Assembly (NCBI GenBank): GCA_003117195.1
Contig: BDSI01000100.1
Coordinates: 248,001 to 312,000 of the forward strand
Direction: 5' to 3'
Source: Eudorina sp. 2006-703-Eu-15
Taxonomy: Eukaryota > Chlorophyta > Chlorophyceae > Chlamydomonadales > Volvocaceae
Length of the DNA stretch: 64,000 nt
Shown: piece after piece, positions 11,778 to 22,700 of the stretch
How the letters are laid out: every line of letters starts with the position of its first letter
Position numbering within the stretch: the stretch's first letter is position 1
Notes under the pieces: generated by a model
What the model was told of the DNA's origin: nothing
The model's database searches: none
What the model saw: the letters and a program-made list of their open reading frames with translations, nothing else
Translations under genes and position numbers: made by a program

Positions 11778-14700
11778 GTGAGCGTCGCGGGGGGCCTGAG
11801 GCCACAAGACGCCGCTGAGGGCTGTGGCGGTGGTTGAGGGGGTGATGACTGCGCGTGCTTTCGCGGCCTGGTTACGCGTCCTTTATTGACAAGAGTGCAG
11901 GGAAGGGTGCGGCTTCTGGAGCCTTTCTAGCGGGGCGACGGAGAACGCAGCCGCCGCAGCCAGCGCCAGCGCATGTGCACGGCCCATGGCAGGCCCCACG
12001 TCTGGACGCGACCTCACACGACGAGCATTGCGGCGCCCCGGCCCGTCTAATCTAGCCTCGCAAAATATGTTTGTTACGTCACTCACGTGGATTCCCCCAT
12101 ATTGCGGCGCAACAGTCTTGAACGGCTCCATCGCATCCCTGTCCCGGCCTCCTGCACCGCAGAATCCCTTCTGCGCGTTGTGCACCGGTACGTGTGAGCT
12201 CTTCTGCCGAGGCCAGGGACTTCGGCGGGAGCCGCCCGTGCCGAACCGCCTGAGCGATATGGACCTTATCGTGCACGTGAGTTGCGGATTGCCGCAGTAG
12301 TGAATGGCGTCTCAGCGGCTGGACTGGGGCACCGAACTCGGTTTCCCTGGATCGTCTCGGAAGCACCCCAGTAAGAAGTGAGGCACCCCAGTTGAGAGGT
12401 CGGGCACTTCTCGCCGCGGCCGCTTGCGTGAGGTCTCGCCTGTGGCATTGGACTGTCGCGGGATGTGTGCGTGTGCATGCCTCTTAAGGGCGTTTTGGGT
12501 TGCGTTGTGAGCGCGTTTGCATCCTTGGCGAAGCCGTGTTTGGGCTCCGGCCAGCAGTCCGGTCCTCGCTCTCTTCTGCTCCCAACCGCAACTCTTGACC
12601 TGTGGCGTCGCTGCCATGCACTGACCGACCCATTCTAAAACCATTTTCAACACCGGTATGCCTACCTCAGGAGCTGAGCCTGGCGCTTGGATCGGTCAAC
12701 TTGTAGACGCCGGCGCGCGTCACTGGGTGGGTGCAATGACGGCGCCGTTGATGTGCACCCGGTGGACGGCAGCGTGGCGCCGCCGATGAGTCCTCCGCTG
12801 GAGGGTTTTGAGCGGCAGTGTATTACGAGCGAGACGGTCCCGAATTCGCCAGCTCCCGATCGATTCGACCCTCGATGCCGGCTCCTCATTAATTGGCCTG
12901 TGAGTTTGCTGTCCCGCTCCGAAAAGTGTGGGAGCGATTTGCGCGGTCGATGCCTCAGCCTTGGCCTGTGCGGTCGTGCGGCGATGCTGGTTTCGGAGGC
13001 CCCTGGCGGCTTGCGGTCACCTGCATGCTCTCCCCGCCGGCGGCTTGCGGGGCCCCGGCGTGAGGAGTCTCGCCACAGCCACACCTCCGAATGCCAGCGA
13101 CATTTCTCTGGGTGGGGCCCCAGTGGCAGTGATGGCGCCCCCGACGGTGTCATATAGGTAAAGCTCCACTGGCAGCGGCGGCGGCAGGCGCTCTGCACGC
13201 GTCCGCGAGAGGCGGTGATGCGGCGGTGTGTAATACTCGACGACTGCCGTCGTACGCGCTCGCTGCCCGGCATATCTGTCGTCCTGACTTGCGCCCGGGG
13301 CGATTTTTGTTTCGCAGCAGTGCGTGCATACCCGGTTCCAGAAGGGTTGTGTGCTCTGTCGGCTTTAGCGACCACGGCTGTGTGTCGACCGCGGGGGTCC
13401 ACCGCGCACAGCTGCGGCGATGTTGCACCGTCCCGTGTTATTGCGTGCTTGTGTGATTGGGTGGCGCTTTCAGGTGGCGCATTGTTCGGTTGTTTCCGGG
13501 GCGTGGCCTTGCTGGCCTGCGGGAAACACGCGGATCAGGATCCCGCCGCTAAGGATCCCGTTGCCAACGATCCGTTACTTCTTACTACACACTCACTTGC
13601 AGCCGCAGCTGGCGAGGGTTCAATTGTATTTGCTGGGCAGCTTCACCGTTGGGAACGTGCTGCATGCCGTTCCTGAATTCGCTTGCATAGATACTCTTAA
13701 ACACGTTAACACACACACATACACACACGCACAGATAATACGATACCAAGGACGACCCGCGCGGCACATGGGGAGCCCATGTGCGGCGGTGTTTCTCGAG
13801 GGACGCCCCGGGTGTGAATCAGCGCGCAGGTGGTCCTACCAACCACACGCTTAATAGTTGCGGCAGGGCGTTGGGACTATACTGCGTTTGACGTATACCT
13901 TACACGCGTTGGCATATGGTAGTTATGGTACGACAACAGACATCCGATACGAGACTAGGGCTGCACACGCCTGGGGCTGCCTGGGCGCATGCTTTTTTGA
14001 TCCGTGGGTCGTGCGCGTGGGTCGTGCGGGTGTTGGGGTTAGGGTCTTGCGGCGAGACTTGTGCGTTGTCCCCTTGTGGACGTCGGGTGGACGTTCGCAG
14101 TGCTCGTCTAGTAATATGCAGCTCGAGCGACTGCATACCGTCGCTGGCCCCAACTGTTGCGACGGGGCCGGCAACGCCTGGCGCCTCTACGGTTGGTCAT
14201 TGGTGGGGGGACTCCATGGTTCAGGAGGAATGCAGAAGAGGAAGGGGAAGGGGCGTGTGGGGTGTGTGGGATGTATGATGGTAGGGGAGGGTGGAGAGAG
14301 AAGGGGGGTGGGAAGGCGGAAAGATGATCGGCGGGGCTGGGAGCATTTGCGTTGCCGCCTGGCGCCGCTTAAAGCGGCGCTTCCATTTCGCATCACATAT
14401 CCAGCACTGGTGTTGTGAGGATATTAAAATATTGAGGATGAAGGCCTCTAGGTGCGATGCAACAACTCCATGTGCAACATCTCGGCAATTCGTCCTCGCA
14501 TGTTCAGGTTTGCGCGTTCGCTCCGGTTGCACCCCGTTTTGAGTGGGATTGGCCGTCGAGTGCCTGTACTGTTGCACATTGTGTTTGTATATGGCGAGGC
14601 ATTCTGGCGGCACCCTTCGTCCCGGTAAGGGTCATTTCAGGCGTGGCCCCGTGGATCAGTGGTGGCCCTGAGGAGCGTTATGGCCCGGCTCCTCTTCTCG

Positions 14701-15140
14701 TGTCAGGGCATCCGTACGCCCAGCCGTGTACGCCCCCATCTCACTCGCCCCGCGCTGGATGGCTTGCAGCATGGTTGGTCGTTCACGGAACACGTCTGGA
14801 AGGGTGTACTGTTCGGCCTCCTCCAGTGGAGTCGTGGGCTGGCTGGTGTGAAATTCTGTGTTTCGGGCTCGCTGTGCCAAATACACGGCGCTTGGATCTG
14901 CACACGGCGCACCGTCTTAGGTCTGGTCATGGCGCTGCTCCCCGCCCTTGGCGCCCGGCGCGTATGTGCTGCGGACGCGCAGCGCGCGTGGCGCGCTCTT
15001 CACCCAGTACCCAGTTGGTCGTGAAGACAGCGGAGTTCGAATCGCAACAGGCGGCAGACCGCGGCGGACCAAATCGAGCGTCCCCCACAATGCATACCAC
15101 GCCTGCTGTCGTTCGCGCCGGTGCGGCAGCCGACACCTGA
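11778..15140 (+). other. Possible continuation of the TAZ gene; unassembled exon candidates
   Basis: Several stretches read like exons ending at good donors but do not join in phase. One at about 12060-12187 contains RRNSLERLHRIPVPAS. One at about 12660-12899 contains VDVHPVDGSVAPPMSPPLEG and ends at a GTGAGT donor. One at about 13060-13157 contains ATPPNASDISLGGAPVAVM. A possible last exon ends at 15140 with MHTTPAVVRAGAAADT and a TGA. A degraded gene, missed exons or sequence errors would all explain the failure to chain. Confidence 0.25.
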
Positions 15141-18100
15141 AGTGGTGTTCCTGCTCAGCCCTAGGCCGTTCTTGATATCTGCTGCTGCTGCTGCTGCTGT
15201 CGCTGTTTGCTGCTATTACTGGCTGAGAGAATAAAGCTTCCTGGTGTTGCTTCTGGTCGTGCCTCGCCTGCCCGTGCGGCGTCGCTGTCGCGAGCTTGAG
15301 AGATAGGGGCTGAATGTTAAGTGAATCGTTTGAGCCGTGGTCTCGTCACCTTTCACGACGTCTAGTGGGTTTGGCAGCGGCCCCAAGCCGCGGCGGGGGC
15401 AGAAGCCTGGTGCTGCTGTGCTCGGGCCGGGCGCAGGCAATGGCGCCGCGCATCGGATGCGCCTTGCTTGCCATGGCGCTCCGCGTGCAGTGCTAGCGTG
15501 TATGCCGGCGTCCATTCACCCATCTTCGCGCGAGCTGTGTCGGTCGACGTGCTCTTATTCCGGTGGATTTTACGTGGTGTTGTGTGTGTATGTGTGTGTG
15601 TGTGTGCGCGCGCGAGGGAATGCGTTGCGTTGGTTTCTCTGATAACCGCCCACCGGGTGCGGCAGCGATGCTGCGTGGTTACTCAGTCCGGGGCAGCCTG
15701 CCGTGACGCTCGCACCCCGAGGGGTGGAGGCGGGTGATGACGGCTATGGCTCGTTGTTGGTGTTGGTGGTGTTGCCCTCCGCGTTGTGCTGATGCATCTG
15801 TCACCTCTCCGTAATGTCATTTGCGCGCTTTTCTGCTTTAGGGAGTGATGCGCGCCGCGGTTTTTGTGCAGGAGTTAATCCGGTGCCGCCCCTTGCTGCG
15901 AGCACCGGAAGCAACCTGCGGTACCTCGTGCGCGCGGGGGTCGCGTATTCTTGTTCTTTCGTTTTGTCCGTGTGTATGCTTGCTCCCTGCTGTGGATGCA
16001 TCGGCGAATAGGAGCAACAGATTAGCGGGGTGCGTGCATGTGTACCTTGCGTGAACCTGGCGACGTGTCAGAATGTGTGTTTGGTGGGAGGTGGCTGGAG
16101 GACTTGCGGCGGCACTTGTAGTGCCGCTGAGGGGTGATGCGGCCGTGAGCAGCGGATGCAGCAGCTCAGGCTGTCCTTGGTGCTGGTGACGGCCGCGCCC
16201 GTCGGCTTGAGACGGCGCGCCGGGTGGCGGGCGCCCTCCTTGGCCCGCCTCCCATGGCGGTCGACACCAGCTGCTGAGAGCCCACCTCGAGGCAAAGGAA
16301 AGCACTGGTGGTCGGCCCACGTGGCACAACGCATGCCAAAGTACTGGGACGTGGATCTTACATCCAGAATGCACGCCAATGCGGCGGTTCGCCAAATGAC
16401 GCGCCCCACGGACAAGGGTGGGAAAGATAGGTGGACCGCGAAGGAAAGAAGTCAAAAGTCTGAATGAAATGGCATGATTGCCAGTATGCGTACACGAGTC
16501 GTACCCATGTCCGTATTGCCACGCGGCGGTCACGACGGCGATGGTCTGCATTTGGATAGTCGGGGCGACGGTGGTGGTTGGAGGTGCCGGTGGTGAAGGC
16601 GGCAGGAGCGCAGGTGGCGGCGGAGAAAGCGGCTGCGAGAACCGGCTGCTGGGAGGGGCAGGTGCGGTGATCGGCGGGCTGTAGTGCCTGCTGTCCGCTC
16701 GCCTCGCTCGGCCCGGCTGTCTTTGCGCGCTTAGCTCGGCACGGGCTGCGGCGCCACTGCAGGGCGAGGCTGGAGAGGGGTAAGCAGCCGAGGGCCGGGG
16801 CAGCGATATGGAATTCATGATGGGCGAGAGACCAGCGATCGCACGCCGCGACCCAGGTCCGATGCTTGGGCGAAGTGATGCAGACCGCGATGCCCTGGTT
16901 TGCTCTTGGACGGGGCCGCAAAGGCGGGTCGCCCCTGGAGGTACCGTATGATGTTTCTGTGCCTGACTAAGTTGCTCAAGACCGACCATGAGGGCTGAGG
17001 GGGTCGTGCGGCCCATTTTCCCGCTGGTGATTCGTTGCCTAGCGTAGGCTGTTCCCGCCCCGGACTGCCGTGTTTTGAGACCGAGCGGTTTTCTGAGATG
17101 GGAGTCCCCAAAGAAGCTCGATTTCGCAGTAGAGGCGCGATGCATTATGACGCGCGCAACTGTGAAGAAATTACTAGCGGCGGCGCATGTCGGATCCTCC
17201 TAAGCGTCCTGCGGAATGGCACATTGATCATTACGCTGACATGCCTGCATCATTGGGTGCATCAGGGCGGGGTGCGCGTGTCAGGTACGGGTGTTGCAAG
17301 GCAGAGCGCACATTGCCCGACGCTTGCTGGGGCTGCGGCATCGACCGTGTCGACCTTGCGCGCGTGGGGCCGCAGGGCAGCGAGCTCGTGTAGCTCATGT
17401 AGCAGCCGCACCCGCTTGGTGGCATGGTTCTGCCAGACCCAAGGGCAACCGCGGCACAGATGTGCCCGCAGCTCCAGGATTGGAGCGGGTACGCCGGCGG
17501 CGCTGCAACGCTGCGTGTGGTTGTGCTGCGGCCTTAGTCCACACGCATCATATGTCTTGACCTGAAAGCAGGGCGTGGTATGTTTCTCTCGGGCCTGCTG
17601 ATTCGGGCACGTGTAATCAGCGAGCGGGGTCCCGGGTCTCTCCCCGATCGCGTTGACCTGGGGGGATACTCGCGGATCCAACTTGGAAACCTTCCCGTCG
17701 TGCTTGTGGCGGGTTTCGTCATGGTCATTTAATGGGTGGGGATCTAACACCACGGTCACTGCAGAATCGGCGAGTGGACCCGTCGATTTACGATCCAACG
17801 GTGTTGATGTTGTTGTGGCGGGCGCTGTAGGAGCAAATGGGTGTGCGTGGGGAATATAGCTGGCTTGGCTCGAAAACGCCAAGTGGGTTGTTGGGTTGGT
17901 TGTAAGGTGGAGTCGACGATCCGGTTGGACTCCCGATTTACGTGCGGGCATTGTACCCGGGCGGCACCTCTCCTACGCTGCCCTCGCCTTTACTACTTGG
18001 AAGCAAGTTTTCAGAAAAAGTTTTTTGTGGCTGTGCCGCGCCGCTGCGGGCAGCGTTGCTGCACTTGGTCAGTCCGTGAGACGTTTCCGACCCGCTGGGT

Positions 18101-19747
18101 TGCAGGCGAAGGCATATCGGCAATTTGATTGGAGGAAGGGGGTCTCGCGTCGCCCGTGCAGCGCTCTACTCACCATCCGGCGTCCGGTATCGTCAGGCAT
18201 CCAGTGAGTCGGAAGACGCGGGGGGGGGGGGAAAGGGTGCTCTTGCGATTTCGCAGTCTGTATTGACTATTGGGGCTTGCGAGTCGGACGGTTGCCGAAC
18301 CTGTAGTTACTATGGCTGGTGAGTTGTCTGCAGAGATCGTGGCACAAACAACCAACAAAGTGTATAACAGGACGATGACAACAGGGTTGTGCCTGTCATC
18401 CTGTACTTGCTTCCGCACGCTGGGGCGGCCACCTAACGAGACCGATGGATGGTATTTGTTATTCCTTTGGTGGGGCGCCCCGCCGGGATTGATCCCGGTC
18501 GGCGCTGCCTTTCAGGGCTGTTGGGTGTGGCCGAAGCGCGTTCGACTCGTTCGCCCGAGTTGCGCGGAGGCCCTTCCCCCCGCCGCCCCGGGACTTGCCT
18601 CCCTCTGCCTGCGTTGGCGCGAGATCTGGGGGCCGCAATGTGGAGTGTGACGAGGGCGCGTGTGACGCGTGTCCCAGCAGCACCTGACCGAGTCTTGCGT
18701 GTGTGGGGTCAGATGCCTGCGCGGTTGCCTGGGAGAGACTGCGCCGCGGCCCTGCGGAGTGCGTTGAGTACGAGCGCATGGTTGAGTGACGTCATCCGGC
18801 GGAGTACGCTTTGCAGCCCCCGCGGGCATTCCGTCCTGTGTTGGGCCTTTGATAGGTGGTGTTTGACGTCCCGCTGTGCAGCTGGAAGACTTGAGAATGG
18901 TACCCAGAAGTACCGTACGACCGTCAGCTCTCAATCGCCCACGACTGCTTCTCAAGGTGGTGTATTGAAAAGCAGGAATACCTAGGGTGCCGGGTTGGTC
19001 GCACGCCAAACAGGCCGCGGAGGAGTACCATGGTGTGGTCGGCTGGTGAAGGTGGCTTGTTGCGAAGTCCTTGGTGCTGGTGATTGGACTGGCTAAGCTC
19101 ATCTGGGCGCGTTGGGTTTTTGGGGTGCGGACCATTATTTCTGTAACAATAACCGTGACTGATGGGGAGGCCAGCAGATACCTGCATGGGCAACCACACT
19201 GATTGATCGACCGGGTATCCTACGGTATATGATTCAGCTCAGGCGACTGCGAGCCTTCCTGTGGGCAACATAAATCTGTCTGAAGGTGCGGATCATGCAG
19301 GAAGTGAGACGATTAGTTCGTCGTACTAACAACGCAACTACTTCCAGCAACGGCATTGTGTCGCTCTCCGCCTCTCTCTTTCAGCGCCACATGTCTGACT
19401 TGATGAAACGTTGTTTATGCAGTGGCTTTCTGATATATTTTCCAAATCTTAATAAAATTTTGATCTTTGCATCTGCCCGCGCTGTATCAGTACAACGCTT
19501 GAATTTTCCTATAATAAAGGATTACAACTTGCGGACCTGTCTGAATGACCTGGAACTACATGGGAAGCATGTGGAGACTTCCATTACTTGTGCTGTCTTC
19601 GTCCAATCCCAATCTTCCTCCGCATTACTAGGCTTTTATTCCGGGTATCCATACTGTGATTCAGCAGAGCGGTGGTGGCGTCTAGCCAAAGTTGACGGAC
19701 TTTGACCTAAATCGAGCCAGGAGGGCACGTTTAATTGCGTCTGGAAA
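15141..19747. other. Poorly interpretable region
   Basis: A CTG-rich run lies at 15180-15205 and a GT run at about 15583-15614. Apart from the minus-strand exon candidate at 17355-17561, I cannot support a gene. A minus-strand open frame at 18512-19135 is long and not obviously low-complexity, but it lacks a recognisable domain. The final part, about 19270-19747, is AT-richer and is probably the promoter and 5' UTR of the ankyrin gene. Confidence 0.3.
17355..17561 (-). CDS. Candidate single exon on the minus strand, function unknown
   Basis: Read on the minus strand, a CTTTCAG acceptor precedes 17561 and a GTCGAC donor follows 17355. They enclose 207 bp (69 codons) open in one frame. The peptide contains ELRAHLCRGCPWVWQNHATK followed by RVRLLHELHELAALRPHARK. 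Its Cys/His/Trp content and helical tail look more like protein than random GC-rich sequence. I do not recognise the family and found no partner exons that join it in phase. Confidence 0.3.
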
Positions 19748-22700
19748 ATGGGTCAAGCAGCATCAGAGCTGCAGCATGTTGCCAACCAACTCCAGGGCAT
19801 GGGCCCTGACGAGAAGAAGTTCATTCAGGTAGCGATGGGATGTTACGCGGTGGCAGTGGGGTTCTGGATCGCCACTATGAATCACTTAAGCTGCACCCGT
19901 TCCCCGGCCCTGTCCCGCCAGGCGGTGTTCGAAGGGAAGGTGGAGGAGGCGAAGGCAGCTCTGCTGGAGAACCCCAACGTCATTTTCGCGCGAACGCGCG
20001 ACTGGTACAACGCATGGCACTTGGCAGCGCGAGCAGGCAATATGGAGGTGAGAGGCAACCGGCCGGCCCTCAGCTACGGGCATGCTCAGGTTTGGGGGGG
20101 GAAGGGGCCGGGGCAGCGCCTCCGGCCTCAGCCATAGCCTTTCCTTCCCTTGAGCAAACAAGCGGACGCCAGCAGACGGCGGGAGCAATCCGCGCAGGCT
20201 TTCGGATCCTGTCGGCAGCCCCGGGATCGCAGTTGCGGCAGGTCCGCAGGGCGCGCGTGCCTGCTGCGCCAGGCGTCGCACGCGTCGCGCGGCAAGGTCC
20301 CAACGTCTCTTTGGCTGCCCAGCTCCGTATTGAGGGTGCGAAGGAATGTGCGAAGGAATGTGCGAAGGAATGCCTCCAGACGCCCCAGACAGCGCAGCGC
20401 GGGCCGGTCCGTGGTTGCACGGGCGTGTCCGTCCCCCCGCTTGATCGTTGAGACGAGCCCGCGGGCGCGGGGCTGAGCTTGTCTGTCGGGACCCGTCAGC
20501 CGGGCCGTTGATGCGCCCGTCGCGGCGGGTCCGTCTCATCTCGTCCCGACAGCTGGGCTGGGCTGGGTGCGTGGGTGGGTGGGTGGGGTGGGGTTGCACG
20601 TGGCGCGAAGCAGCCACCGGGGATGGCGATGCATGGGCGGCAAGGCGGGGACAGGGATGCGGGCAATCCAAAGGCAAGGTTGGCCCAGAACGCATGGGGG
20701 CCGCATGGGGGATGCGGTGGCACCAAGACGTGGGTTTCCAAGGAGGGTAGGGGAGGGGGGTGCGGTCCATGCCTCCCCGCGCATGGGCGGGCTGCAGGTC
20801 GACGGCTGTAGCAGGGCGTGGATGTGGATGTGGGTGCATGCGCGGGTGCGGTTTGGGACTCTGGGTCGGGCCCGCTAGGTGCGCTGGGGGGGGGGGAAAC
20901 CCAAGCAGGGCGCTTTGCAGGTCGGGGCGGCGCAGCTGGGGGTCAGCTTGGGACAAGGAAGGCCCCCAGGGATGTTGTGCAGTGCGGGCTTGGTCTTGTT
21001 AAAGCGTCATGAGGTACCTCATTCCGGCTGACGGGGTGGCATCACCACCACCGCACCTCATCCACCACCACCAGCAGCATGTGAATGTGTCAAGGGCACC
21101 GGTGGTCAAACGGAGTGGTGGGTGAGGTGCGGTGGTGGTGATGCCACCCCGTCAGCCGGAATGCGGTACCTCATGACGCTTGACCTCCGAGGGCACTGCT
21201 GGCATGGGCTGTTACCGTACTAATGGCAGTAGGGAGGCCTTGCGTTCCCAATCGCGCCTCCAATACTAAACGCAGGCTTGGAAGTCCCAGTTTTGTTTCT
21301 TGGGTGTGTAAAAGAAACTCCCGAGCTTGCTTTCTTAGCGGGGTGTGTGTGTGTGTGTGTGTTTAAGAACACTGAGCCGCGAGGTGTGTGTGTGTGCTTT
21401 AAGTGACGATACCCGCTCGAATCACACCCGATGTGTGGGTCTAACCCCCGTTCCCTTTTTGACCCCCATGTCTGGGTGGGTCTGTGCTTACGTCGAGGAC
21501 CCGGTGCTTCACGGCCCGATCCGATGCAGATGTTGGACATGCTGGGGCGGCACGGCAAGAAGGGCAGCGCCACGCGCAAGCCCATCCCTGGAGAGCCGCC
21601 GCCGTACAGCGCCAAGTCCAAGAAGGGCCAGACGCCCCTCATGCTGGCGGGTCAGGAGGGACACACGGAGGTGGGGCGGGCTGGGGGGAGGGGGCCGACC
21701 GAGAGGAACAGGGGTGGGGGGGATGACTGGCGGGGAGGGGAGGGTGTGGGGAGTTTAGGTTGGCAAGACGGGGGGAGATGGGTAGGCGTGGCGTGGCGGA
21801 GCGGGGTGTGTACCTCAGAGCTCAGACCCGGGGATTGCGTGTCGGGACCCCACGAGGTGTCAGCTCGCAATTAGTGCCGCAGTCCATTGAGGGGGCGCTG
21901 TTCGCTCACCTCAGTGCTGTTCACGAGCGCGACTGGCGGGAGGGAGTGTTGCGACCTGTGAGGCGACCCGACCCGTGGGGATTGTGTGCTCAGGGAAGCG
22001 AGCAGGCCCCTCAGCCCGACTCAAACAAACCAGTCGCGCAACAATGGACGGCAGGATGCACCGGGTACGGTACGGTAACACTGTCCGGCTGCGCGCTGGT
22101 GCTCCCCGGCGATGTGGGGTTTCCGTGGTCCGTAGCCGCCGTGAGTGAGCCGTGCTGCCCGCTGCTACTGTGTTCGTTGCTGCCGCCGTGTTCGTTGCTG
22201 CTGCTGTGCTTGTCCGTTCCACATGTGACCCATGGGTCCCTCGTGTCCCTCCCGCCCGTCGCGCCGTCGCAGGCTATCACGGCCCTTCTGGGCCACGGCG
22301 CCGACGTCCTGGACATCGACTCGTACGGCAACACGTGCGTACACTACGCGGCGTACCACGGACACGTCAAGGTGCGCGGGTGGCGGTGCCCCCCCCTCCC
22401 CCCGTCGTCGTCGCTAGCGATCTACGGTGCTGTACCAATTTTCTCCGGTCGAACCGTCGCTCTGGCAGCAGCGCAGTTTGAAATTGTCTACCAATTCTCC
22501 ATTGCCTCCGCCCTCGCCCTTCTCACCTTTCTCCCGTCGCAGTTCAAATGAGCCTGCCCATTCGCGGCACGAAAAAAACGCCCTGCGGTAGAGAAAACGT
22601 CTAGCATTCCGCCCCTCGCCCCTCGCCCGCCGGGGGTCCATACCCGTGAGAGAGATCCCTGATGCGATGCGCCGGGGGGAAGGGGATGCTGCTCCACAAA

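Noticed and set aside
15838..17145. 435-residue minus-strand open frame with a Pro-rich stretch
   Set aside because: The Pro run is the complement of a TGGCGG-type plus-strand tract, and no family or exon chain supports it.
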